Positions 22,233 through 29,108 of a stretch of 32,079 nt of DNA are shown one piece after another. Positions within the stretch are counted from its first letter, which is position 1; every line of letters starts with the position of its first letter. This stretch comes from Massilia niastensis DSM 21313 (lineage in GTDB: Bacteria; Pseudomonadota; Gammaproteobacteria; Burkholderiales; Burkholderiaceae_D), in NCBI RefSeq assembly GCF_000382345.1, contig NZ_KB908118.1, positions 1 to 32,079 on the forward strand, given 5' to 3'. The notes under the pieces were generated by a model. The model ran no database searches, had not been told where the DNA came from, and saw only the letters and a program-made list of their open reading frames with translations. Position numbers and translations under genes: made by a program.

Positions 22233-22724
22233 ATGACCTCCGTACTCATCACCACCAACCAGGGCAACATCACCATCGAACTGGACGCCGACAAGGCGCC
22301 GAAGACGGTTGCCAACTTCCTCGACTACGTGAACAAGGGTCACTTCACCAACACCATCTTCCACCGCGTCATCAAGGACTTCATGATCCAGGGCGGCGGC
22401 TTCGAGCCGGGCATGAAGCAGAAGGCCGCCGACGCGACCGTCGAGAACGAAGCCAAGAACGGCCTGAAGAACGACAAGTACACCATCGCCATGGCCCGCA
22501 CCTCGGCGCCGCACTCGGCATCGGCGCAGTTCTTCATCAACACCAAGGACAACGCCTTCCTGAACTACCCGGGCCAGGACGGCTGGGGCTACGCCGTGTT
22601 CGGCAAGGTGACGGCGGGCCAGGACGTGGTCGATGCCATGAACACCGTCAAGACCACCCGCAGCGGCATGCACTCGGACGTGCCGGTCGACCCGATCGTG
22701 ATCGAGAAGGTCGAAGTCATCTAA
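22233..22724 (+). CDS. ppiB: Cytoplasmic peptidyl-prolyl cis-trans isomerase B
   Basis: 163 residues, same length as E. coli PpiB and without a signal peptide. Motifs: VLITTNQGNITIELDADKAP, IFHRVIKDFMIQGGGF with the catalytic Arg, SASAQFFINTKDN, and WGYAVFGKVTAGQDVVDAM. Probably a duplicate of the preceding gene specialised for the cytoplasm. AGGAC precedes the ATG by about 6 bp. Its stop overlaps the lpxH start by one base (TAATG), so the ppiA-ppiB-lpxH set is likely one operon. Confidence 0.97.
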   Translation: MTSVLITTNQGNITIELDADKAPKTVANFLDYVNKGHFTNTIFHRVIKDFMIQGGGFEPGMKQKAADATVENEAKNGLKNDKYTIAMARTSAPHSASAQFFINTKDNAFLNYPGQDGWGYAVFGKVTAGQDVVDAMNTVKTTRSGMHSDVPVDPIVIEKVEVI

Positions 22725-23533
22725 TGAAGCAGGGGGCGGCGCGCCCGTGCCGGCGGGCCGCCCCGATTGATCCGATGACGATGTCCGCGCGCCCGTTCGC
22801 GCTTTTCATTTCCGACCTGCACCTGCAGGAATCCCATCCCGCCACGGCCGAGGCCTTCTTCCGTTTCCTGGCGGAGCATGCAATCCATGCCGAGCGGCTC
22901 TACCTGCTCGGCGACATCTTCGAATACTGGGCCGGCGACGACGATCTCGACGAGCCCTTCCACCGGCGCGTGGTCGAGGCCATCCGCGCCGTCAGCGCGG
23001 CCGGCGTGGCTGTGCACTGGCTTGCCGGCAACCGGGACTTCCTGGTCGGCCCCGGCTTCGCGCAGGCGACCGGGCTCTCCCTCCTGGAAGAGCCGCACGT
23101 GATCGAGGCCGGCGGCCGGCGCGTGGCGCTGGTGCATGGCGACGCCCAGTGCACGCTCGACCTCAAGTACATGGCCTTCCGCGCCCAGGTGCGCGATCCG
23201 GCCTGGCAAGGGCAATTCCTCGGCATGCCGCTGGCCCAGCGCAAGGCCATCATCGCGAACCTGCGCGAAGGCAGCCGCGAGGCGCAGTCCGGCAAGTCCT
23301 GCGAGATCATGGACGTGACGCCGGAAGCGGCCACCGCGCTGTTCGATGCGACCGATGCCCAGGTGATCATCCATGGGCATACGCACCGCCCCGCCGTGCA
23401 CGAGACCGGCGGCAGGCTGCGCTACGTGCTGCCGGACTGGGAGCTGGACGCCGAGCCGCGGCGCGGCGGCTGGATCGCGCTGGCGCCTGATGGCGCGCTG
23501 ACCCGGTACGACCAGGACGGCAACCCGCTGTAA
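22724..23533 (+). CDS. lpxH: UDP-2,3-diacylglucosamine diphosphatase (LpxH)
   Basis: 269 residues from the ATG overlapping the ppiB stop; the conserved part begins about residue 20 (MSARPFALFISDLHL, ATG at 22781), so the true start could be there, but neither has a strong ribosome-binding site. A calcineurin-like phosphoesterase that cleaves UDP-diacylglucosamine to lipid X in lipid A synthesis, at the inner face of the cytoplasmic membrane. Metal motifs: S-D-L-H-L, L-G-D-I-F-E-Y-W, A-G-N-R-D-F, V-H-G-D and H-G-H-T-H. The Y-W-A-G-D-D-D stretch and the Cys of GDAQCT are typical of LpxH. Followed by a strong hairpin. Confidence 0.95.
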   Translation: MKQGAARPCRRAAPIDPMTMSARPFALFISDLHLQESHPATAEAFFRFLAEHAIHAERLYLLGDIFEYWAGDDDLDEPFHRRVVEAIRAVSAAGVAVHWLAGNRDFLVGPGFAQATGLSLLEEPHVIEAGGRRVALVHGDAQCTLDLKYMAFRAQVRDPAWQGQFLGMPLAQRKAIIANLREGSREAQSGKSCEIMDVTPEAATALFDATDAQVIIHGHTHRPAVHETGGRLRYVLPDWELDAEPRRGGWIALAPDGALTRYDQDGNPL

Positions 23534-23544
23534 GCAGCCTTCAT

Positions 23545-23568
23545 GCGGGGCGGCAACCGCTGCCCCGC
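23545..23568 (+). terminator. Terminator of the ppiA-ppiB-lpxH operon
   Basis: GCGGGGC (23545-23551) pairs with GCCCCGC (23562-23568); inner GGC/GCT pairs (one G-U) leave an AACC loop. It starts 12 bp after the lpxH stop and is followed by TTCTCC, a weak T-tract. Confidence 0.65.
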
Positions 23569-23597
23569 TTCTCCCCATCTCCTCCAGCCTCGCACCC

Positions 23598-23617
23598 GCA
23601 CGCACGCACGCACGCAC
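23598..23617 (+). repeat. Tetranucleotide tandem repeat (GCAC)x5
   Basis: Five exact GCAC units in the intergenic space between lpxH and the YtrA operon. It lies outside any reading frame I accept and about 50 bp ahead of the -35 region, so length changes would alter spacing but not a protein. Confidence 0.8.
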
Positions 23618-23650
23618 GCGCCGCCGCCTGGCGCCACCCCGCAAAAAATT

Positions 23651-23692
23651 GTCGAATATGTATGTTGACTTCGACAAGACCACTGTTATACT
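23651..23692 (+). promoter_or_regulatory. Promoter and candidate operator of the YtrA/ABC operon
   Basis: TTGACT (23665-23670), 16-bp spacer, TATACT (23687-23692). GTCGAA (23651-23656) and TTCGAC (23670-23675) form an inverted repeat, 13-bp spacer, straddling the -35. A GntR dimer bound there would block RNA polymerase, which suits autorepression by the first gene. Confidence 0.65.
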
Positions 23693-23736
23693 TCACTACA
23701 ACACCACTTCATCACATCACCAACAGGGAGGCAGGC

Positions 23737-23799
23737 ATGCACACCACGCCGCACCGCAACGACAGGGAGGCCGGAGATGACAGTCGGCTGGAACGATAA
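23737..23799 (+). CDS. Short upstream ORF (20 codons) overlapping the ytrA start
   Basis: ATG at 23737 with GGGAGG 5 bp upstream encodes a 20-residue hydrophilic peptide beginning MHTTPHRNDREAG and ending at a stop at 23797-23799, 20 bp inside the next gene in another frame. The ribosome-binding site is as good as that of the regulator. No stable fold is expected. It could be a leader for translational coupling or a chance ORF. Confidence 0.35.
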   Translation: MHTTPHRNDREAGDDSRLER

Positions 23800-24145
23800 C
23801 ACCCCGATCTACCGCCAGCTCAAGGAGCGGGTGGTCGGCATGATGCTCGACGGCGTACTGAAGGCCGGCGACGCCCTGCCCTCCGTGCGCCAGATCGCGG
23901 CCGAGTATCAACTCAACCCGATCACCGTATCGAAGGCTTACCAGGAACTGGTCGACGAGAACTTAGTGGAAAAGCGAAGGGGAATAGGCATGTATGTCAC
24001 CGAAGGAGCAAGCGAGAAACTGCTGGCCACCGAACGCGAGCGCTTCGTGCGCGAAGAATGGCCGGCGATGGTCGAGCGCATCCGCCGTCTCGGCCTGAAC
24101 ATCGAGCAGCTGCTGCGCGCCTCCGAAGCCGGAGGTACAGCATGA
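23777..24145 (+). CDS. YtrA-type GntR-family transcriptional regulator
   Basis: 122 residues, the short length of the YtrA subfamily. The N-terminal winged HTH is complete: PIYRQLKERVVGMMLDG, then GDALPSVRQIAAEYQLNP and ITVSKAYQELVDENLVEKRRG-I-G-MYV. The C-terminal tail of ~45 residues is one or two helices for dimerisation, too short for an effector domain. YtrA-type regulators usually sit first in ABC transporter operons that respond to cell-envelope stress and repress them. Here the gene overlaps the ATPase gene by 4 bp (ATGA), and a candidate operator lies at the promoter. GGGAGG ends 6 bp before the ATG. Confidence 0.92.
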   Translation: MTVGWNDNTPIYRQLKERVVGMMLDGVLKAGDALPSVRQIAAEYQLNPITVSKAYQELVDENLVEKRRGIGMYVTEGASEKLLATERERFVREEWPAMVERIRRLGLNIEQLLRASEAGGTA

Positions 24146-25014
24146 GCGCCGTCCTTTCGGCACGCGGCCTCTCCAAGCGCTACGGCAAGCGGGTCGCGGT
24201 CGACAACGTCGACTTCGACATCCCGGCGGGACGCATCGTCGGCCTGATCGGCCCCAACGGTTCCGGCAAGACCACCACGCTCAAGGCGGCCCTGGGACTG
24301 ATTCCCTTCGAGGGCCAGCTCTCGGTGCTCGGCTTCGATCCGCGCACCCAGCGCGACGACCTGATGAAGGAAGTCTGCTTCATCGCCGACGTCGCCATCC
24401 TGCCGCGCTGGCTGCGCGTCAAGGACGCCATCGACTTCGTGGCCGGCGTGCATCCGCGCTTCGACCGCAGCAAGGCCGAGCGCTACATCGCGCTCACCAA
24501 GCTGAAGCCCACCCTGAAGGTCAAGGAAATGTCCAAGGGCATGATCGTCCAGCTGCACCTGGCGCTGGTGATGGCGATCGACGCCAAGCTGCTGGTGCTG
24601 GACGAACCGACCCTGGGCCTCGACATCCTCTACCGCAAGCAGTTCTACCAGAACCTGCTGGAGGACTATTTTGACGAGGAAAAGACCATCGTCATCACGA
24701 CCCACCAGGTCGAGGAAGTCGAGCACATCCTCACCGACCTGCTGTTCATCCGCGACGGCAGGATCGTGCTGGCGGCGTCGATGGACGAGATCGGCGAGCG
24801 CTATACCGAGGTCATGGTGCCGGCCGACAAGCTGAATGCCGCCCATGCGCTGCAGCCGATCGACCAGCGCACCGTGTTCGGCAAGTCGGTGATGCTGTTC
24901 GACGCGGCGCGCTCGGGCGGCGTCACGCGCGACCAGCTGGCCTCCCTCGGCGAGACCCGCAATCCCAGCGTCGCCGACCTGTTCGTCGCCACCATGAAAG
25001 GAACCTACGCATGA
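24142..25014 (+). CDS. ABC transporter ATP-binding protein
   Basis: 290 residues from the ATG at 24142, with GGAGG about 6 bp upstream. Full ATPase set: Walker A G-P-N-G-S-G-K-T-T, Q-loop region, signature M-S-K-G-M in place of LSGGQ, Walker B LLVLDEPTLGLD and switch His in TTHQVEEVEH. The signature variant is common in exporters with ABC-2-type permeases. The C-terminal ~70 residues are a regulatory extension. Partners: the YtrA regulator (upstream) and the permease (downstream, 4-bp overlap). The transported compound is unknown; antibiotic, peptide or envelope-stress roles are typical. Confidence 0.95.
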   Translation: MSAVLSARGLSKRYGKRVAVDNVDFDIPAGRIVGLIGPNGSGKTTTLKAALGLIPFEGQLSVLGFDPRTQRDDLMKEVCFIADVAILPRWLRVKDAIDFVAGVHPRFDRSKAERYIALTKLKPTLKVKEMSKGMIVQLHLALVMAIDAKLLVLDEPTLGLDILYRKQFYQNLLEDYFDEEKTIVITTHQVEEVEHILTDLLFIRDGRIVLAASMDEIGERYTEVMVPADKLNAAHALQPIDQRTVFGKSVMLFDAARSGGVTRDQLASLGETRNPSVADLFVATMKGTYA

Positions 25015-25979
25015 AAACCATGAAATGGCTGCTCCAGCGCGAGTTCTGGGAGCACAAGGGGGCCTTCCTGTTCGCGCCGCTGGCGGTGGCCGCGGTGCTG
25101 GTGGTCCTCATCGGCGGCGGCTTCCTGTACGGCATGGCCACCACGAACGGGGCCACCTTCCAGATCGAGGGCCAGCACATGGTGGCGATCGAAGGCATCC
25201 CGCACCAGATGCGCGGCAAGCTGGCCGACATCGTGGCCTCGAGCTACCTGGCGGTGTCGGCGCCGCTGTTCCTGGTGCTGCCGGCGGTGGTGTTCTTCTA
25301 CTGCCTGGCGGCGCTGTACGACGACCGCCGCGACCGCAGCATCCTGTTCTGGAAGTCGCTGCCGCTGTCGGACCAGCAGACCGTGCTGTCCAAGGTCGTC
25401 ACCGCCCTGCTCGTGGTGCCCCTGCTGACGATCGCGATCGGCATCGCCGCCGCGCTGATCCTGCTGGTGCTCGGACTGGCCGTGGGCGCCGCCAAGGGCA
25501 TGAACCTGATCGCGCCGGTGCTGGCCGACGTCAACCTCTACCTGTCGCCGCTCTACCTGCTGAGCTTCCTGCCGCTGTACATCCTGTTCGCGCTGCCGAC
25601 CGTCGGCTGGCTGCTGATGGTGTCCGCCTGGGCCCGTTCCAAGGTGTTCCTGTGGGCGGTCGGCACGCCGCTGGTCGCGGTGGTGATCCTGAAGTGGGTC
25701 GACTTCCTGCTGGGCCGCTTCGGCGGGATGACCCTGAATGTCGACTGGTTCGTGGATGAAGTCGTGGCGCGCGGCCTGGGCGGCCTGTTCCCCGGCGTCT
25801 GGCTCGCCGAACTCGACAACACTACGCTGCAGCACATGGAGCATGGCCTGAACGGCGGCCTGCTGCTGGCGCATTCCTACGGCACCCTGGCCACCCCGGG
25901 CGTGTGGCTGGGCGCGATCGCCGGCGCCGCGATGATCTTCGCCGCGATGCGCCTGCGCCGCTGGCGCGACGAGGGCTGA
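25011..25979 (+). CDS. ABC-2-type permease subunit
   Basis: 322-residue inner-membrane protein. About six hydrophobic helices are visible: FLFAPLAVAAVLVVLIGGGF, LFLVLPAVVFFYCLAALY, ALLVVPLLTIAIGIAAALIL, YLLSFLPLYILFALPTVGW, FLWAVGTPLVAVVIL and a final GVWLGAIAGAAMIFAAM. The N-terminal LLQREFWEHKGAF helix before the first segment and the RDRSILFWKSLPLSD loop after the second are ABC-2 style. A soluble loop after the first helix faces the periplasm. Starts with ATGA overlap on the ATPase gene, so the subunits are made together. Confidence 0.9.
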   Translation: MKTMKWLLQREFWEHKGAFLFAPLAVAAVLVVLIGGGFLYGMATTNGATFQIEGQHMVAIEGIPHQMRGKLADIVASSYLAVSAPLFLVLPAVVFFYCLAALYDDRRDRSILFWKSLPLSDQQTVLSKVVTALLVVPLLTIAIGIAAALILLVLGLAVGAAKGMNLIAPVLADVNLYLSPLYLLSFLPLYILFALPTVGWLLMVSAWARSKVFLWAVGTPLVAVVILKWVDFLLGRFGGMTLNVDWFVDEVVARGLGGLFPGVWLAELDNTTLQHMEHGLNGGLLLAHSYGTLATPGVWLGAIAGAAMIFAAMRLRRWRDEG

Positions 25980-25983
25980 GACC

Positions 25984-26772
25984 ATGCGCAGCCCAGCCCT
26001 CATGCTGGCCCTGGCGATCTGCTGCGGCGCGCCCGCCGCGGCGGCGGACCAGCCGCCCGGCAATCCCGACACCATCCATGTGAATGCCACCCGCGATCCC
26101 GAAGTCCGCAAGTATGCGGCCATCGTCGCCGGCCTCGACAGCTTCGACAAGCACCGCCACCTGGCACCGAAGGTGGATGTCCTGCGCTTCCGCATCGAAG
26201 CGCGCGGCGCGGCGCCGCAGGCGCTGCAGCCGGTGGCGCGCATCGAAGGCGAGGACGGTTTCGTGTTGCCGCTGGAAGTCGACGAGGACGGCAGGTTCAC
26301 CGTGCCGCGCAGCGAGGCGGCGCTGCACGCCAGGGGAGAACTCACCCTGAACCAGAAGCGCCGCGACTACCGCGTGGTACCGATCATCCGCTCGCCCGGC
26401 CTGGCGAAGAACCAGCGCCGCCTGGGCGACCTGAGGCTGACCTGCAAGGTGAATGTGGCGATCGCGAAGGAGGAGATTGCGCTGTTCTGGGTACTGACAG
26501 TGAATACCCTGCTCCGGAGCACGGACTGGTGCAGCTTCTTCGACACGCCGGACACCAAATTCACGTTCCGCACCGGCCAGAAGCTCGCCGGCGCGGTCCT
26601 GCACGAAGGCGAGCGCAGCCTGAAGCTGGACATCGAGGGCCGCGACTTCCGCATCCACCTGGTGGACGAGCACTGGAGCGACGACGCCCTGGTGGAACTG
26701 GAATTCGCCACGCCGGCGCCCGCCGAAGCTGCTACTGGAACTGCCGCTGAAACGCCTCGAACCGGGACCTGA
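25984..26772 (+). CDS. Exported protein of unknown function linked to the ABC transporter
   Basis: 262 residues, 4 bp after the permease stop. An N-terminal signal peptide (LMLALAICCGAPAAAA, cleavage near AAA-D) suggests periplasmic location; a Cys pair in the signal does not form a lipobox. The mature part is charged and mostly beta by pattern (LRFRIEARG, GFVLPLEVDEDGRFTVP, LTLNQKRRDYRVVPIIRS), and ends in an Ala/Pro/Thr-rich tail. It has Cys in DLRLTCKV and TDWCSFFDTP, which may form a disulfide. I do not recognise the family. Position suggests a periplasmic partner of the transporter or a sensor of its substrate. Its last 41 bp overlap the convergent yceH gene. Confidence 0.75.
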   Translation: MRSPALMLALAICCGAPAAAADQPPGNPDTIHVNATRDPEVRKYAAIVAGLDSFDKHRHLAPKVDVLRFRIEARGAAPQALQPVARIEGEDGFVLPLEVDEDGRFTVPRSEAALHARGELTLNQKRRDYRVVPIIRSPGLAKNQRRLGDLRLTCKVNVAIAKEEIALFWVLTVNTLLRSTDWCSFFDTPDTKFTFRTGQKLAGAVLHEGERSLKLDIEGRDFRIHLVDEHWSDDALVELEFATPAPAEAATGTAAETPRTGT

Positions 26773-27412
26773 GGTCTTCCAGCTCGCCGCGCAAGGCGGC
26801 GACTTCCTGTTCCAGCTGGCCGATGCGGCCGCCCTGGGTCAGGCCGCCGCCGCTGCTGGCGGCCTGCTCGCCGGCGACGATCGTGATCTCGCCGCCCAGC
26901 AGGTGGCCGTAGCGCGGCTCCTTGGTGCCGGGCGCGCGCTCGAGGCGTGCGACCAGGGGCGGATATTTGTCGATCAGGAACTGCAGCGCCGTCTCGACAT
27001 CGGCCACGGTGCGGAATTCGTGCAGGCGGCCGGTGCGGGTGCGAATCTCGCCCGCCGTCTGCAGGCCGCGCAGCATCAGGATGGCGAGCACGGCCACCTT
27101 GTCCTGCTCCAGGGTCCACTTGATGCGCATGCGGTGCTCGTACTTGGTGACGCGCGCGCCGGCCTGGGTGATGCCGTTGACCAGCTTGCGCTCGGTCAGC
27201 CGCTGCAGGGTGTCGAGCACCGTTTCGTCGCTGAGCTGCATGACGGGATCGCGGCTCGACAGCTGGTTGCAGCCGTTCACGATCGCGTTCAGCGACATCG
27301 GGTAATTGTCGGGGGTGAGCCCTTCTTTTTCGGCGAGCACCGCGAGTACGCGGATCTCGATCGGGTCCAGCACGGCTGCGGCGTCGATGCCGCCAGTCGC
27401 TTCATTTGTCAT
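26732..27412 (-). CDS. yceH: YceH-type (DUF480/UPF0502) winged-helix protein
   Basis: 226 residues. The family has two winged-helix domains and no settled function. Marker segments are LDPIEIRVLAVLAEKEGLTPD and YPMSLNAIVNGCNQLSSRDPVM near the start, then ETVLDTLQRLTERKLV and VLAILMLRGLQTAGEIRTRTGRLHEF. The C-terminal ~35 residues are a predicted coiled coil (GQLEQEVAALRGELEDLRSR). AAGGA overlaps the cysE stop and lies 6 bp before the ATG, so yceH follows cysE in one operon. The 3' end overlaps the exported protein gene convergently. Confidence 0.9.
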   Translation of the reverse strand: MTNEATGGIDAAAVLDPIEIRVLAVLAEKEGLTPDNYPMSLNAIVNGCNQLSSRDPVMQLSDETVLDTLQRLTERKLVNGITQAGARVTKYEHRMRIKWTLEQDKVAVLAILMLRGLQTAGEIRTRTGRLHEFRTVADVETALQFLIDKYPPLVARLERAPGTKEPRYGHLLGGEITIVAGEQAASSGGGLTQGGRIGQLEQEVAALRGELEDLRSRFEAFQRQFQ

Positions 27413-27420
27413 GCGTTTCC

Positions 27421-28158
27421 TTAGTCAACCAGTCGGTTCAGTCGTTCCGAATCGAGTTTATCACCCTCGCGCATATCCGGACAGCATAGGCCCGCGTCCC
27501 GGAGGATGGCGGCCATGCGCTCGATCTGCTCGTCCTGGCGGGCGGCATGGTCGATCAGGCCGCGCAGGGCCTTCGACAGCGGATCGTCGCCGTTCGGCGT
27601 GACGCCGTAGGCGGCGAACAGGCGCGCGCTGCGGCCCTGCTCTTCCTTGCGGATGATGTGGGCCGGGTTGCCGACCGCGGTGGCGCCGGCCGGCACCGGC
27701 TTGATGACCACGGCGTTCGAGCCGACCTTGGCGTATTCGCCGACCGTGAACGCGCCCAGCACCTGGGCCCCGGCGCCGACGATGACGCCGCGCTCGAGGG
27801 TCGGATGGCGCTTGGCGCCGGCCACCAGGGTGGTGCCGCCCAGGGTGACGCCCTGGTAGATGGTGCAGTCGTCGCCGACCACGGCGGTTTCGCCGATGAC
27901 CACGCCGAAGCCGTGGTCGATGAAGACGCGGCGGCCGATCGTGGCGCCGGGGTGGATCTCGATGCCCGTGATGATGCGGGCGATATAGGAGATGAAGCGG
28001 CCGAGCCACTTCAGGTTCAGCCTCCAGCAGGCATGCGCCCAGCTGTGCATGATGACGGCATGCAGGCCCGGGTAGCAGGTGAGCACCTCCCAGCCGTTGC
28101 GGGCGGCGGGATCGCGGTCGATGATGCTCCTGATGTCTTCGCGCAGTTTGGGAAACAT
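27421..28158 (-). CDS. cysE: Serine O-acetyltransferase
   Basis: 245 residues. Makes O-acetylserine from serine and acetyl-CoA, the committed step to cysteine. N-terminal helices begin FPKLREDIRSIIDRDPAA; the left-handed beta helix then shows hexapeptide repeats (IEIHPGATIGRRVFIDHG, VVGDDCTIYQGVTLGG). The catalytic His is in FIDHG. The order is the CysE/EpsC type, and the tail after 190 is longer than in the shortest members (ends LDSERLNRLVD). A Gly/Lys loop GGTTLVAGAKRHPTL is also typical. No strong ribosome-binding site precedes the ATG. Confidence 0.95.
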   Translation of the reverse strand: MFPKLREDIRSIIDRDPAARNGWEVLTCYPGLHAVIMHSWAHACWRLNLKWLGRFISYIARIITGIEIHPGATIGRRVFIDHGFGVVIGETAVVGDDCTIYQGVTLGGTTLVAGAKRHPTLERGVIVGAGAQVLGAFTVGEYAKVGSNAVVIKPVPAGATAVGNPAHIIRKEEQGRSARLFAAYGVTPNGDDPLSKALRGLIDHAARQDEQIERMAAILRDAGLCCPDMREGDKLDSERLNRLVD

Positions 28159-28268
28159 AGTGGTAATCGGTGCAAGACGACGCCCATGGTAGCGTATCCG
28201 GGGGCGGTTTGCTTAGGAGGGGTCAAGAAGGGCCTGGTGCGGATACTGCGAGATGGCAGGGATGCCGG

Positions 28269-28289
28269 GTGGGCGGGAAACCCGCCCAC
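28269..28289 (-). terminator. Perfect hairpin between rlmB and cysE
   Basis: GTGGGCGGG (28269-28277), AAA, CCCGCCCAC (28281-28289): a 9-bp perfect stem with a 3-nt loop, about 73 bp after the rlmB stop. There is no T-run on either strand, so it may be a Rho-linked or processing hairpin rather than an intrinsic terminator. Confidence 0.45.
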
Positions 28290-28361
28290 GCGACAACACA
28301 CTTCGCGAAGACCCGAGTTGGCATGCAGGCCGACAACCCACCCGTCAGCCGTAAAGCATGA

Positions 28362-29105
28362 TCAGCCTTCGCGCGCCATCCGCTGGCGACGCGCCTCGAA
28401 CAGGCATACGCCCGAAGCCACCGACACGTTGAGGCTCTCCACCGATCCGAACATCGGAATGCTCACCAGCACATCGCAGGTCTCGCGCGTCAGGCGGCGC
28501 ATGCCCTCGCCTTCCGATCCCATGACCAGCGCCGCCGGTCCGGTGAAGTCGGCCTCATACAGCCCCTTGTCGGCATCGTCCGAGGTGCCGATCAGCAGGA
28601 TATCGCGCTCCTTGAGCTCGCGCATGGTGCGCGCCAGGTTGGTGACGGTGATGTAGGGAACGGTTTCGGCGGCGCCGCTGGCCACCTTGGCCGCGGTCGC
28701 GTTCAGCCCGACCGCGCGGTCCTTCGGAACGATCACGGCATGCGCGCCGACGCCGTCGGCCACGCGCAGGCAGGCGCCCAGGTTGTGCGGGTCGGTGATG
28801 CCGTCGAGGATCAGCAGCAGCGGCGGACCTTCGATCGCGTCGAGCAGCTCGTCCAGGTTGCGCGCCAGCGCCAGCTGGCTGGCGAAGGCGATCACGCCCT
28901 GGTGGCGGCGGGTGCCGGTGATCTTGTCGAGACGCGAAGGATCGACCGGCATGACGCGCACGCCCGCCGACTTGGCGTTGGCGATCAGGTCCTGCATGCG
29001 GCGATCCTGGCGGGTGGTATCGACAAAGATCTCTTCCACCGACGAAGCCTCGTGGCGCAGCCGCGAGGTCACCGCGTGGAAACCGAAAATCATTTTATTT
29101 TTCAT
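28362..29105 (-). CDS. rlmB: 23S rRNA (guanosine-2251-2'-O)-methyltransferase
   Basis: 247 residues (E. coli RlmB 243). SPOUT methyltransferase that methylates G2251 in the peptidyl-transferase P-loop. The N-terminal substrate-binding domain has IFGFHAVTSRLRHE and SRLDKITGTRRHQGVIAF. The knotted domain carries the three SpoU motifs: LDGITDPHNLGACLR, VMGSEGEGM, and IPMFGSVESLNVSVASGV. ATG lies 3 bp beyond the rnr stop, the same neighbourhood as rnr-rlmB in E. coli, so the two form an operon. Confidence 0.96.
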   Translation of the reverse strand: MKNKMIFGFHAVTSRLRHEASSVEEIFVDTTRQDRRMQDLIANAKSAGVRVMPVDPSRLDKITGTRRHQGVIAFASQLALARNLDELLDAIEGPPLLLILDGITDPHNLGACLRVADGVGAHAVIVPKDRAVGLNATAAKVASGAAETVPYITVTNLARTMRELKERDILLIGTSDDADKGLYEADFTGPAALVMGSEGEGMRRLTRETCDVLVSIPMFGSVESLNVSVASGVCLFEARRQRMAREG

Positions 29106-29108
29106 GCG

